Origin: CAYHVK01 sp964360255
GTDB lineage: Bacteria; Bdellovibrionota; Bdellovibrionia; Bdellovibrionales; UBA1609
Direction of reading: 5' to 3'
DNA: 64,000 nucleotides
Assembly: GCA_964360255.1 (NCBI GenBank)
Contig: CAYHVK010000010.1
Span: 82,191 to 146,190, forward strand
Below the pieces are notes generated by a model that did not search any database, had not been told where the DNA came from, and saw only the letters and a program-made list of their open reading frames with translations. Made by a program: the position numbers and the translations under genes. Positions 53,526-62,663 of this stretch are shown piece after piece; position 1 is the first letter of the stretch; every line of letters begins with the position of its first letter.

Positions 53526-53898
53526 CCGTGCCTTCTTCATTCAAGTGTTTACCGTACATGTGGGTTTAACAGTTCTCACAGCTCTTGTTATGTTCTTATT
53601 GGGCGCCGCGCCAAACTGGAAAGACTTTGCTCTTGGATCGCTCATCGGCGGCGGAAATTTGATTCTTATGGTTTGGGCTCTTCAGCACGCACTTTTGAAA
53701 AAAAGCTTTGCCCTGACTGTCGCTAGCAGTGTATTCAAGTACGGCTTTTTGATTTTAATATTTTGGTTTGCAGCCCGGTTTGGTAAAAAAGTGGGCTATG
53801 AATTTATTGTGGGCATTTTGCTTATGTTACCCACAACGGCGTATGTAGCTTTTGAGCTCTTACAGTTCGAAAAAGAGAAAATCGAGAACAAAAACTAA
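53509..53898 (+). CDS. atpI: ATP synthase I-type membrane protein
   Basis: The 129-residue protein has four predicted membrane helices (FFIQVFTVHVGLTVLTALVM; SLIGGGNLILMVWAL; SVFKYGFLILIFWFAA; IVGILLMLPTTAYVAF). It fits the AtpI family, which assists c-ring assembly. It lies 14 bases before atpB. Confidence 0.85.
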   Translation: MIQRINRAFFIQVFTVHVGLTVLTALVMFLLGAAPNWKDFALGSLIGGGNLILMVWALQHALLKKSFALTVASSVFKYGFLILIFWFAARFGKKVGYEFIVGILLMLPTTAYVAFELLQFEKEKIENKN

Positions 53899-53912
53899 GG
53901 ACAGCATTTTAA

Positions 53913-54605
53913 ATGACGCATTTTAACTGGACGCAATTAATACCAGCGGTTGGACATCACTACACTCATATCGCCACGCTTATCGTGGCGTGTTTGGTTA
54001 TGGTTTTGCTCGCTATCGCAGGTCGCTTAGCTCTCGGCAACATTCAAACGACGGGCTATATTCCATCTTCACGCTTTGGCATCAAAGGCCTCTTTGAGGC
54101 GGCAACAGAATTTATCGTTTCAATCAGCGATATGGTTATCGGTAAAGATGGCCGCGTTTATGTTCCGATGTTCGTAACTATTTTCTTCTATGTTTTGATC
54201 AATAACGTTTTCGGGTTACTACCGGGATGGACACCAGCTACGGGTGATTTGAACACGACACTCGCACTCGGTATTTTCATGTTCCTCGCTTACAACTATT
54301 ATGGAATTCGCGAGCATGGTTTTGCTTACATCAAACAATTTATGGGCCCACTTCTTTTCTTGGCGCCATTTATGTTTGTCGTTGAGCTGATTTCTCACTC
54401 TGTTCGCCCGATCAGCCTTGGCCTGCGCCTTCAAGGTAATATGAGCGGTGACCACATTTTGATGGGCGTTTTTTATAGTCTATATGAGTACGTGCTACCA
54501 ATTCCGTTAATGTTCTTGGGTTTGTTTGTATGTTTCATGCAAGCATTCGTATTTACAATGATGGGAATGATTTACGTCTCTATGGCAATTTCACATGATC
54601 ATTAA
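53913..54605 (+). CDS. atpB: ATP synthase F0 subunit a
   Basis: The 230-residue membrane protein provides the proton half-channels. The stator arginine lies in SLGLRLQGNMSGDH. It has hydrophobic helices throughout, as expected. atpE follows after 18 bases. Confidence 0.97.
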   Translation: MTHFNWTQLIPAVGHHYTHIATLIVACLVMVLLAIAGRLALGNIQTTGYIPSSRFGIKGLFEAATEFIVSISDMVIGKDGRVYVPMFVTIFFYVLINNVFGLLPGWTPATGDLNTTLALGIFMFLAYNYYGIREHGFAYIKQFMGPLLFLAPFMFVVELISHSVRPISLGLRLQGNMSGDHILMGVFYSLYEYVLPIPLMFLGLFVCFMQAFVFTMMGMIYVSMAISHDH

Positions 54606-54623
54606 AACACAAGGAGAATTATC

Positions 54624-54941
54624 GTGAAAAGACATCTACTAGTAGTAACAGCAGCTCTCTTAGGCGCAGCACCAGCATTCGCACAAGAAGCTACAACAGC
54701 AGCAGTTGGCATGAGCGACAAAGGCTTATTTGGCCTTGGAGCAGCACTTGCACTTTGCGTAGCGGCACTTGGTGGCGCATTAGCACAAGGTAAAGTTGGC
54801 GCAGCAGCTATGGAAGGTCTTGCACGTAACCCGCAAGCTCGCGATAGCATCTTCGTTCCAATGATCATCGCACTCGTGTTTATCGAAACACTTGTTCTTT
54901 TCACATTGGCTCTAGCGTTCACTCTCAACGGTCACATCTAA
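54624..54941 (+). CDS. atpE: ATP synthase F0 subunit c, with signal-like leader
   Basis: The 105-residue protein is longer than the usual 70-90 because of an N-terminal signal-like leader (MKRHLLVVTAALLGAAPAFA, AFA-QE). The c hairpin follows: helix 1 (about 36-55), loop with ARNPQA, helix 2 (about 76-100) with the ion-binding E88. Q55 and T89 align by eye with Q32 and S66 of Na+-binding c subunits, but the Tyr70 equivalent is F93. The ion specificity is therefore open. Confidence 0.95.
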   Translation: MKRHLLVVTAALLGAAPAFAQEATTAAVGMSDKGLFGLGAALALCVAALGGALAQGKVGAAAMEGLARNPQARDSIFVPMIIALVFIETLVLFTLALAFTLNGHI

Positions 54942-54965
54942 TTTAGATAGATCGAAGATGGTAAT

Positions 54966-54999
54966 AAAAAACCCAAGCTTTGCAGCTTGGGTTTTTATT
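54966..54999. terminator. Strong bidirectional terminator between atpE and the phosphomutase
   Basis: ACCCAAGCT (54971-54979) pairs perfectly with AGCTTGGGT (54984-54992) across a 4-base loop. The stem is flanked by A5 on the left and T5 on the right, so both the plus-strand F0 genes and the minus-strand phosphomutase gene would end here. Confidence 0.9.
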
Positions 55000-55017
55000 T
55001 TTACATCATGTAAAAAT

Positions 55018-56388
55018 TTACAAAAGCGGATTAACAATGGACTCAATCTCGTTCCGAATGCGCTTTAACCCTTCCGCAGTAGATGATTCAAAACGGAGAA
55101 CAAGAACAGGCTGAGTGTTTGAGGCACGAGCCAGCGCCCAACCATCCGCATATGAAATACGAATTCCGTCGATAAGATTTAAAGTCACACCTGGCTTTGG
55201 CGTGGCATAGGCCTTTTTAAGAGTCTCAACGATGGCGACTTTCTTTTCTTCAGTCGTATCAATGCGAATCTCAGGAGTATTAAATGCAGGAGGGAAGTCG
55301 CTTAGTATCTCAGACAATTTTTTACCTGTTTTTGCGATGATCTCAATTACACGAAGACCAGCATAAAGCGCATCGTCGTAGCCATAATTACGGTCTGCAA
55401 AGAAGATATGTCCACTGAGCTCACCGCCGAAAGGGGCCTTTTCAACTTTTATTTTCTCTTTAATTAAGCTATGCCCCGTCTTCCACATAATTGGGACGCC
55501 ACCATGTTTAGCGATGTAATGATAAAGACGATCAGAGCACTTCACATCGCCGATGATTTTTTGTCCTGGCTTGTCCGCTAAGATAAAACGAGCATAAAGA
55601 GCTATAAGTTCGTCGCCATAAACCATTCTTCCGGTATCATCGACTACGCCAATACGATCGGCATCGCCATCGAAACCAATTCCGACCGCCGCCTTTCTTT
55701 TTAGAACTTCAGCTTTTAAGTCGTGAAGATTTTCTTCAACAGTTGGATCTGGGTGGTGGTTCGGAAACGTTCCGTCAGGCTGCTCAAAAAGAATCGTGGG
55801 CTTGAGGCCAACAGCCTCGTAAAGACGGCGAGCGATGATTCCGCCCGCGCCGTTACCACAATCTAAAACAACTGGAACATTTTTAAGATCCCCGAACTCT
55901 TTTTTGTAGCGCTCTAGATATGATGGAAAAATATCGAACGAAGAATCCTTGCCGGCTCCGGTTAAATAATCTTTATCGAGGATAATTGTTTCGAGCTGCT
56001 TGATCGCTTCGCCAAAGATTGTCGACTTTCCGATAGAGAGCTTGAATCCGTTATACTCTGGAGGATTATGGCTGCCTGTGATCATGATCGCTCCATCAAC
56101 TTGCTCAAGTGCAAAAGTTGAATAGTAGGCTACAGGGCTTGTTACTAAGCCTAAACGTATAGAATCGGCACCACTTTCGTTAAGGCCAGCACAAACATGA
56201 TCAGCGATCGAGGGGCTAGAAATACGTGCATCGAAGCCTACAGCAATTGTTGGATTCTTTTTGCCAGTCTTTTTGTAAACCGCAGAAACAAAAGCGCGCG
56301 CCAAATTTTGAGCAAACTTTAAGTTATACTCTTTTTCGAAAACGCCGCGGACATCATACTCTCTGAAAATAACTGGTTGATATTTCAT
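55018..56388 (-). CDS. Phosphomannomutase/phosphoglucomutase
   Basis: The 456-residue alpha-D-phosphohexomutase has the phosphoserine loop TGSHNPPEYNGFK, the metal site FDGDADRIGVVD and the sugar loop GGELSGHIFF, with the phosphate loop RASNTQPVLVLRFES. It supplies sugar phosphates for polysaccharides and lipopolysaccharide. It is downstream of pdxA, 14 bases away. Confidence 0.93.
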   Translation of the reverse strand: MKYQPVIFREYDVRGVFEKEYNLKFAQNLARAFVSAVYKKTGKKNPTIAVGFDARISSPSIADHVCAGLNESGADSIRLGLVTSPVAYYSTFALEQVDGAIMITGSHNPPEYNGFKLSIGKSTIFGEAIKQLETIILDKDYLTGAGKDSSFDIFPSYLERYKKEFGDLKNVPVVLDCGNGAGGIIARRLYEAVGLKPTILFEQPDGTFPNHHPDPTVEENLHDLKAEVLKRKAAVGIGFDGDADRIGVVDDTGRMVYGDELIALYARFILADKPGQKIIGDVKCSDRLYHYIAKHGGVPIMWKTGHSLIKEKIKVEKAPFGGELSGHIFFADRNYGYDDALYAGLRVIEIIAKTGKKLSEILSDFPPAFNTPEIRIDTTEEKKVAIVETLKKAYATPKPGVTLNLIDGIRISYADGWALARASNTQPVLVLRFESSTAEGLKRIRNEIESIVNPLL

Positions 56389-56402
56389 TTCTCACTCCAA
56401 AG

Positions 56403-57353
56403 TTAGGCCAGTTGCATGGCCCATTTAATTGCATCAATCATCGAGCCAGGGTTGGCTTTATTTTTGTTAAAAATATCTTTTGCTGTGCCATGGTCAACAC
56501 TTGTTCGCACGAAAGGCAGACCTAGCGTCATATGTACGCCCATATCTTGGCCGTGAATCATTTTAAAAGGGATCAAAGCCTGATCATGATAGGGGCAAAT
56601 AAAGAAGGAGTACTTCTTCCAGTTCGTCTTAAGAAAGGCGGAGTCAGGCACGAGGGGGCCCTCAATTTTGAGGCCCTTTTCATTAAGACTCTTAAGTACG
56701 GGATTCAAAACGGAAATCTCTTCGTTACCGATAAGACCACCCTCGCCAGAATGAGGGTTAAGACCGACTAATGCTAAAGGTTTTTTAGCTAGTTTTGGTA
56801 GATCGCTTTTAAACTGTGTGAGCAGAGTCGCCGCGGCTAGAACTTTACTACTGATTAAATTCTGACTGACAGAGGCGAGAGGAATGTGGCCAGTGAGAGT
56901 TAGAACATTAAATTCAGATCCTAAGAAAGTCATGAATACAGAATCTACGCCGCTGACTTCTTTTAAAATTTCAGTGTGACCTTGCGGTTTGCCCTGATGA
57001 ATTTTCTTGCTCATTGGGCCAGTAGCTAACGCCTGGGCTTGGCCTTTTTTGCAGGCCTCTGCCGCAGCATAAACCCAGCTTTGAGCTTCGCCGGGCAAAA
57101 TAACATCGCTGATTTCGCGGGGTTTCGTCGGAGTATAGGCCAGCGCGCTCGCCAAATCAGAAAAAGATTTGCGAGTGAAGCAGGAATCTAAAACCTTCAG
57201 ATGAGCTTTTGGGATTTGTGCCGAGCGAATTAAAATAAAATGAAACTTCTTTTGTGCGCCAATTTTTTTTAAAGCCTTGGCTGTGACTTCAGTGCCGATA
57301 CCATCGGCATCGCCGGTGGTGATGATAATTTTCTTAATAGCCGAATTGGCCAT
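56403..57353 (-). CDS. pdxA: 4-hydroxythreonine-4-phosphate dehydrogenase PdxA
   Basis: The 316-residue protein has the PdxA motifs ITTGDADGIGTEV, NPHSGEGGLIGNEE and PYHDQALIPFKM, plus LPFVRTSVDHGTAKDI; the His residues bind the metal ion. It acts in vitamin B6 biosynthesis. It lies 1 base after the SurA-like gene; surA-pdxA pairing is also seen in E. coli. Confidence 0.94.
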   Translation of the reverse strand: MANSAIKKIIITTGDADGIGTEVTAKALKKIGAQKKFHFILIRSAQIPKAHLKVLDSCFTRKSFSDLASALAYTPTKPREISDVILPGEAQSWVYAAAEACKKGQAQALATGPMSKKIHQGKPQGHTEILKEVSGVDSVFMTFLGSEFNVLTLTGHIPLASVSQNLISSKVLAAATLLTQFKSDLPKLAKKPLALVGLNPHSGEGGLIGNEEISVLNPVLKSLNEKGLKIEGPLVPDSAFLKTNWKKYSFFICPYHDQALIPFKMIHGQDMGVHMTLGLPFVRTSVDHGTAKDIFNKNKANPGSMIDAIKWAMQLA

Positions 57354-57354
57354 C

Positions 57355-58308
57355 TTACTGATTGATCCGCACGTAAGAGGCGCGTTTCATATTGGCGAGC
57401 CAGCCACTGAACTGGCGACGGAAAGCATCTCGGAAAAGAATAGAGCTGATTTCTTGTTTTCGTTTTTCAAAATCTGATGAAGGTACAAGTGAGCGCTTTA
57501 CTACTTTGAAGATGTGATAGCCGTCTTGCATTTTTACTAACTCAGAAATTTCACCAGGACCCAATTTTTGAACCGAACGCTCAATAACAGGCACAAGATC
57601 ACCCATGCGGTAGGTGCCGAATGTTCCGCCTTGGCTGAACTCGGGGTCTTCACTGTACTGAGAAGCAAGAGCTTCAAAGTTGCTGCCATTGTTGAGTCGG
57701 TCTTTAACTGTTTGTGCACGTGCGCGTGCCTTTTCTTCTCCACCATTCGAGTTTAAAAGAACGATGTGTGAAAGGGTGAATTCGAAAACGAGGGGCTTAT
57801 TAGATAGACCTTTTTGAATGTAATAAGTCGCAATATCATCGTCAGAGATTTTGATACGCGAAGACACTTCGCGCTCGATTAAAGATTGACGCTGAATGCT
57901 GGTCTTAATGAAATCCTGGTAATCAGAGAATTGAATGCCGCGAGTTTTAAGTGTGGCGCGCATTTGATCACGAGTCACACCGCGAGCACCAAGAATATTT
58001 CTGATCTCGCTTTCAACACGCTCAACAGGCGCTTGAATACCTTGGCGCTTCACTTCTGAGTCGATCATGCTCTCATCAATAAGATAGGCGATGGCCGCTT
58101 CGCGATTCGTCGCCATTTTTTTGCGATCATAGAAATCGAGCAGGGCATCATCAACGAGGCCATTGTTTTTTAGTTTTCTTTGAAAATCATCGATATCAGT
58201 GAGCAGAACAGTTTCGTCATTTACGATGGCGACAATTTTCTCAACGACTTCGGCTTGGGCAGAAAATGCCATCAGAGATGTAGCAAGAATAAGAATTAAA
58301 CGGTTCAT
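57355..58308 (-). CDS. SurA-like periplasmic peptidyl-prolyl isomerase
   Basis: The 317-residue protein has a signal peptide (MNRLILILATSLMAFSAQA) and a SurA N-terminal helical domain (about 20-170). A parvulin domain (about 175-270: FTLSHIVLL, then FSQGGTFGTYRMGDLVP) follows. SurA folds outer-membrane barrels. The only parvulin domain here is single, whereas E. coli SurA has two. It overlaps the preceding gene by one base (TAATG). Confidence 0.9.
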   Translation of the reverse strand: MNRLILILATSLMAFSAQAEVVEKIVAIVNDETVLLTDIDDFQRKLKNNGLVDDALLDFYDRKKMATNREAAIAYLIDESMIDSEVKRQGIQAPVERVESEIRNILGARGVTRDQMRATLKTRGIQFSDYQDFIKTSIQRQSLIEREVSSRIKISDDDIATYYIQKGLSNKPLVFEFTLSHIVLLNSNGGEEKARARAQTVKDRLNNGSNFEALASQYSEDPEFSQGGTFGTYRMGDLVPVIERSVQKLGPGEISELVKMQDGYHIFKVVKRSLVPSSDFEKRKQEISSILFRDAFRRQFSGWLANMKRASYVRINQ

Positions 58309-59279
58309 TATGGACCTCGAGTTTGTACGCGAATCTGATTCAAAAGGTCTTCGTCTTTAAAGACTTTGGCCTTCAGAAGCTGCTCCTCAATCCATCGAGA
58401 GTAAAGAGCCTGTTCGCGCTCTTGCAATATAGTACGCCTGATCTGTTTTTCAACCTCTTGGAGTGTCAAAGTCTTCGCCGGGCGGCGGGCTGTAGTTTCT
58501 ATGATATGGAACCCATAAGGACTGCGTAAAATATTGCTTCTCTGGCCCACGCCTAAACGCATAGCCTGATCAAAAACCTCTAACGTGCCGCGCTCAACCC
58601 AGCCTAAATCTCCACCCTTAGAAGCCTCAGGAGTTTTAGAAAATTTCTGAGCGAGCTCAGCAAAGCTTCTTTTGCGGCGAAGCTCATCTTGGATCTTTTT
58701 TGCCGCGTCTTCAGTATCAACTACAATTTGACGAAGGCGCGATTGAGCGGGCTGCAAGAACTCATTCTTGTGTTCTTGATAGTACTTAGACACATCTTCA
58801 CTGGTGATATTTGAAATTGAACTTCGAAGCTTTTCAATCACAAGGCGCTCAAGAAGCATATACTTCAAGCGCCCCTCCCATTCTTCGTAAGAGAGGCCCT
58901 CCATCGCTAAAGATTGGCGGAAGGTTGAATCATCTGGGTAGTCTTTGCGAGTCTTCTCAATTTCATTATCTAGTTGTTCTTTGCGAACGAAGATCTCATT
59001 TTTAGAAGCCCAGTCTTGAGTCAAAGTCTGTACGATAAAATCATGAACGACAGTGGCTTTGGCTTGCGAAATCACACCGACATCTTTGGCCGATAGAGAG
59101 TTAAAAGATTTAAGTTTTTGAGCGAGAGCCAAAGAAAAATCTTCAGCAGAAAACTCCGCTTCATTTACGCGGACAACAACACGCTTCGCAGGGCTTGAGA
59201 GGCGTGTGCAAGAGGTGGAGCTTAGCAGGATCAGTGCACTAATAGTAAAACCGGCAAACAGTAGGGATTTACGAAACAT
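58308..59279 (-). CDS. Lipoprotein parvulin-type chaperone (PrsA/SurA-like)
   Basis: The 323-residue protein has a lipoprotein-like signal (LLSSTS-C, C24), a SurA/PrsA N-terminal helical region (about 40-170) and a parvulin domain (about 175-270) with FSKTPEASKGGDLGWVERG. It is anchored to a membrane and likely assists folding in the periplasm. TAATG overlaps join it to both neighbours. Confidence 0.88.
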   Translation of the reverse strand: MFRKSLLFAGFTISALILLSSTSCTRLSSPAKRVVVRVNEAEFSAEDFSLALAQKLKSFNSLSAKDVGVISQAKATVVHDFIVQTLTQDWASKNEIFVRKEQLDNEIEKTRKDYPDDSTFRQSLAMEGLSYEEWEGRLKYMLLERLVIEKLRSSISNITSEDVSKYYQEHKNEFLQPAQSRLRQIVVDTEDAAKKIQDELRRKRSFAELAQKFSKTPEASKGGDLGWVERGTLEVFDQAMRLGVGQRSNILRSPYGFHIIETTARRPAKTLTLQEVEKQIRRTILQEREQALYSRWIEEQLLKAKVFKDEDLLNQIRVQTRGP

Positions 59280-60094
59280 TACTTTAAGCTTTTAAGCGCC
59301 GCTTCGTCTTTCGTCACTTTGTATTTAGGACGAAGTTTTGAAAAATAATCTTCAAAGATAGCAGCACGTTTAGAATCAAAAACCGCAGCGCGAATCTGGC
59401 TCTTATCAGCGTCTTGGTAGCCTAGGCGGCCAGTCACCTTGATAATTTGAAAGCCATACTGAGTGCGAATTGGCTTACTAATTTGACCATTTTTCATTTT
59501 GCCAACGATTTCATAAACATAAGGAGCGGCCGTTACACGCGAAATGTAACCAAGATCACCACCATTGATTTTGGTTACGTCATCATCTGAATAAAGTTTA
59601 ACCAACTCTTCAAAAGGACGCTTACTTGACACAACTTCTTTGTGGATCTCTTGAGAACGCTTTTCTGCAGCTGCGATTTGAGCGTCAGTCGCTTTTTCTG
59701 GAATCATTGTCATAATGTGGCTGATGCGAATTTGCGGATTCTTTTCGTAAAATGCGCGCATATCACCCTCAGTGATTTTGATTGAATCCACGCGCTTGCC
59801 GATCTCGCTCTCAATAAGAAACTTGTATAGCGTTTGGCGCATTAAATCTTTTACTGCTGGATTATTTTGAAGATTGCGCTTCTCAGCTTCTTGAACACCC
59901 ATTTCAAATTTAACTAGGTCTTCTAAAAAAATTTCTGGAGATGGTGGATTCACCGTTGTCTTTTTAATTGGGTCATATTTCTCTTTAAAATCTTTTAAAG
60001 TGATCTTTGTATTTCCGACCGTTGCTACTACTTGTGCGTGGGCGAAAGATGCTGCAAAAGAAAGTGCGATAACGGCTAAAACTAAACGCTTCAT
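59279..60094 (-). CDS. Secreted parvulin-type peptidyl-prolyl isomerase
   Basis: The 271-residue protein has a signal peptide (MKRLVLAVIALSFAASFAHA) and a helical N-terminal part. A parvulin domain (about 125-225: RISHIMTMIP, then INGGDLGYIS) follows. It is the first of three consecutive parvulin genes. A GGGG ribosome site precedes the ATG. Function is inferred from family: periplasmic folding. Confidence 0.88.
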   Translation of the reverse strand: MKRLVLAVIALSFAASFAHAQVVATVGNTKITLKDFKEKYDPIKKTTVNPPSPEIFLEDLVKFEMGVQEAEKRNLQNNPAVKDLMRQTLYKFLIESEIGKRVDSIKITEGDMRAFYEKNPQIRISHIMTMIPEKATDAQIAAAEKRSQEIHKEVVSSKRPFEELVKLYSDDDVTKINGGDLGYISRVTAAPYVYEIVGKMKNGQISKPIRTQYGFQIIKVTGRLGYQDADKSQIRAAVFDSKRAAIFEDYFSKLRPKYKVTKDEAALKSLK

Positions 60095-60146
60095 AGGGAC
60101 CCCTTAGATTTAAAAAAGCTCATATAAAACGCTAACATCCGTCCTA

Positions 60147-60779
60147 CTACGTCGCAATGAGTTTGGCGGCTTGTTGACTCGCTTTGTCTATTTCTAGACC
60201 GAGGGCTTCGGCGCGCGAAACATCTTTCGCGTCCTGGTCTTTGGTCAAGGGAGCAATTGGGGCTCCGAAATAAACACGCACCTTAGAGAATGGGAGCGGA
60301 AGAAATGCTTTATTCCAGGACTTTTTAAAATGAATAGCAGAACTGCAAGTTGCACCAACAGGCACAACGTAAGCTCCGCATAATTTTGAAAGCTCGAAGA
60401 CGCCTGGTTTTACTTTGTGATAGGGGCCACGCGGACCATCAACCGCCATCGAAGTCGGACGCCCTGATTTACAGAAGCGAACAAGACCCATGAGTGCGCC
60501 AATGGCTCCGCGACTTGAAGAGCCTCGAGATGTAACGCCACCAAGGCGATTGATCACGTAGCTTACAATTGAGCCATCAGAACTTTGTGAAGCCATGGTT
60601 GCGAGTTTTAATTGCTGAACTAAAAAAATAAGAGCGAGCTCTTCGCCGTGCCAGTGTGCTAGGACAACAGGTTTTTTTTCGTCGAGAAGTTTTTGGGTGT
60701 CGGGGTGAACAATGAGCGCGCGTCTCCAGCTGGAGAAAAATAGTTTATAGAGATAATAAACCAGTCGCGCGCGCCACAC
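60147..60779 (-). CDS. DUF374-type acyltransferase
   Basis: The 210-residue protein fits the DUF374 family related to lysophospholipid and lipid A acyltransferases: VVLAHWHGEELALIF (HxxxE-type), SRGSSSRGAIGALMGL and AVDGPRGPYHKVKPGVFELS. It is probably in lipid A or phospholipid synthesis. Start is GTG at 60779 with a weak ribosome site, 11 bases after etfA. Confidence 0.88.
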   Translation of the reverse strand: MWRARLVYYLYKLFFSSWRRALIVHPDTQKLLDEKKPVVLAHWHGEELALIFLVQQLKLATMASQSSDGSIVSYVINRLGGVTSRGSSSRGAIGALMGLVRFCKSGRPTSMAVDGPRGPYHKVKPGVFELSKLCGAYVVPVGATCSSAIHFKKSWNKAFLPLPFSKVRVYFGAPIAPLTKDQDAKDVSRAEALGLEIDKASQQAAKLIAT

Positions 60780-60790
60780 TTAAGAATCCG

Positions 60791-61759
60791 TTAGTGGTGA
60801 AGGAGAGCTTTAAGCTCTTCTTTTAATATCGGAAGAACCTCGAATACATCGCCGACGATTCCGTAAGTTGCCTTTTGAAAAATCGGAGCATCCGGATCTT
60901 TATTAATAGCCACGATCACTTTGCTGCCGCTCATTCCAGCTAAATGCTGAATGGCGCCTGAAATACCGCATGCGATGTAGAGAGTTGGCGCTACAGTTTT
61001 GCCAGTTTGGCCCACTTGCATTCCGTGTGGAACCCAGCCGGCATCAACAACGGCGCGCGAAGCACCAACGGTTGCGCCAATTTCTGCCGCCACATCTTCA
61101 AGAAGTTTAAAGTGTTCAGGGCCCTTCATTCCGCGACCACCAGAGATGATGATGTTGGCTTCTGTGAGATCGAGTTTTTCAGACGCACCTTTGATAACAT
61201 CTTTAACTTTAGTGCGCATATCTACAGGCGAAAGAGTTAATTTTTTAAGCGCGGGAGCGGCTGAAGAATCTGGTGCGGCTACGGGCAATTGATTCGCGCG
61301 CATCAAAACGATTTTTGTCTCGCAATTTTGAAACTCAACATTCGCCGTGCATTTACCAGAGTAAAGAGGCTTAGTTGCAGTGATGTCGCCGCCAGAAATT
61401 TTAAGACCCGTGCAATCACTTGCAACACCGGCATTTGTTTTTGTTGCTACGCGGGGGAATAAATCTTTCGCAAGCATTGATGCCGAAGCTAAAATGACAG
61501 AGGGCTTAAGTTGATTGAGGACTTCAGAGACAACATGTGTATAAAGCTCTGGATTATATGAATTAAGAGTCGCATCAGCTGAAGCGTGGAACTCTTTTAC
61601 ATTCCAGCCAGCCAGTTGTGACGCCAAGCCTTCGCTGCCTTCGCCGAGAGAAAGCACGTGAACGTCTCCGCCAGCCGTGCGAGCTGCAGTTAATAACTCA
61701 AGAGTGCTTTTTTTCAATTTTCCATTAGCAGATTCAGCAAATACAAGAATTTTAGACAT
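60791..61759 (-). CDS. etfA: Electron transfer flavoprotein subunit alpha
   Basis: The 322-residue protein has the N-terminal ETF domain and the C-terminal FAD domain with GRGMKGPEHFKLLEDVA, GKTVAPTLYIACGISGAIQHLAGM and INKDPDAPIF. With EtfB it carries electrons from acyl-CoA dehydrogenases to the quinone pool. It follows etfB by 9 bases. No ETF-quinone oxidoreductase is in the window. Confidence 0.97.
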   Translation of the reverse strand: MSKILVFAESANGKLKKSTLELLTAARTAGGDVHVLSLGEGSEGLASQLAGWNVKEFHASADATLNSYNPELYTHVVSEVLNQLKPSVILASASMLAKDLFPRVATKTNAGVASDCTGLKISGGDITATKPLYSGKCTANVEFQNCETKIVLMRANQLPVAAPDSSAAPALKKLTLSPVDMRTKVKDVIKGASEKLDLTEANIIISGGRGMKGPEHFKLLEDVAAEIGATVGASRAVVDAGWVPHGMQVGQTGKTVAPTLYIACGISGAIQHLAGMSGSKVIVAINKDPDAPIFQKATYGIVGDVFEVLPILKEELKALLHH

Positions 61760-61768
61760 GGTATTCTC

Positions 61769-62545
61769 CTACAGAACTTTCGCTTCTGAGCGAAGCAATT
61801 GAGCTAATTCCTTAGCTTGTGTTTTGGCATCACCCGCGATCATTTTTACAGCTGGCTTTTCTGGTGGGAGCAGAAAGCCCGACAAACGAACTTTAATTTT
61901 ACCAGCGTCTACACCAAGAGCTGCGAGATCATATTCTTTTAAAACTTTTTTCTTCGCTTTCATGATGCCAGGCAAGCTTGCATAGCGAGGAGTATTGAGA
62001 CCTTTGTTGGCGCCAACAAGCGCCGGCAAAGTAAGATCATAAACTTCACGTTTGCCGCCCTCAACTTCGCGCTCAACAGTGGCTTGGCCACCAGCGACGG
62101 TCATTTTAGAAACGGCTGTCGCGTGTGGAGCTTGTAAGTGCTCAGCGACCATTTGTGGTACAGCAGAAGAGTTATCATCGATAGCCAGGCGACCGGTTAA
62201 AACTAAATCAAATGGACCTTCTTTTTTAAGTGCAGCGGCGAGAGCTTGCGCCACAACAGAATTATCTGAAGTGTCGGCGCAATCAACGAGCACACCTTCA
62301 TCAGCGCCCATCGCAAGTGCAGTTCTCAAAACCTCACCAGCTCTGGCTTTCGGGCCAACAGTGAATACGAAAACTGATGAGCCTGGGTTCGCATCGCGAA
62401 CTTTAAGCGACTCTTCAACAGCGTTTTCATCGTAGGGGTTCATCACCCATTTTATGCCAGCTGCGTCAATCTGCTTACCATCGGCAGCGATCTTAATTTT
62501 GGTTTCTGTATCGGGAACTTGCTTTGCACAAACAGCAATCTTCAT
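61769..62545 (-). CDS. etfB: Electron transfer flavoprotein subunit beta
   Basis: The 258-residue protein begins MKIAVCAKQVPDTETKIKI and has the AMP-binding core and the ETF-beta signature (about VEREVEGGKREVYDLTLPALVGANKGLN). It partners EtfA. An AAGGATC ribosome site precedes the ATG. The upstream 118-base gap is shared with divergent sdhC and carries GTTGT-N5-ACAAC (62558-62572), a possible operator. Confidence 0.97.
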   Translation of the reverse strand: MKIAVCAKQVPDTETKIKIAADGKQIDAAGIKWVMNPYDENAVEESLKVRDANPGSSVFVFTVGPKARAGEVLRTALAMGADEGVLVDCADTSDNSVVAQALAAALKKEGPFDLVLTGRLAIDDNSSAVPQMVAEHLQAPHATAVSKMTVAGGQATVEREVEGGKREVYDLTLPALVGANKGLNTPRYASLPGIMKAKKKVLKEYDLAALGVDAGKIKVRLSGFLLPPEKPAVKMIAGDAKTQAKELAQLLRSEAKVL

Positions 62546-62663
62546 TTTTGATCCTTTGTTGTCGTGTACAACTTATATGCAAAATGAAAACAAATTGCAA
62601 ACGAACATGGTCGACAGTAATTTAGAGGCTCATCGCATGAAAGCTATTTGAGAAGGTACATCC

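Noticed and set aside
62052..62435. Plus-strand frame of about 127 codons inside etfB
   Set aside because: It is Ala/Ser/Thr-rich antisense sequence to a conserved etfB and looks like a shadow.
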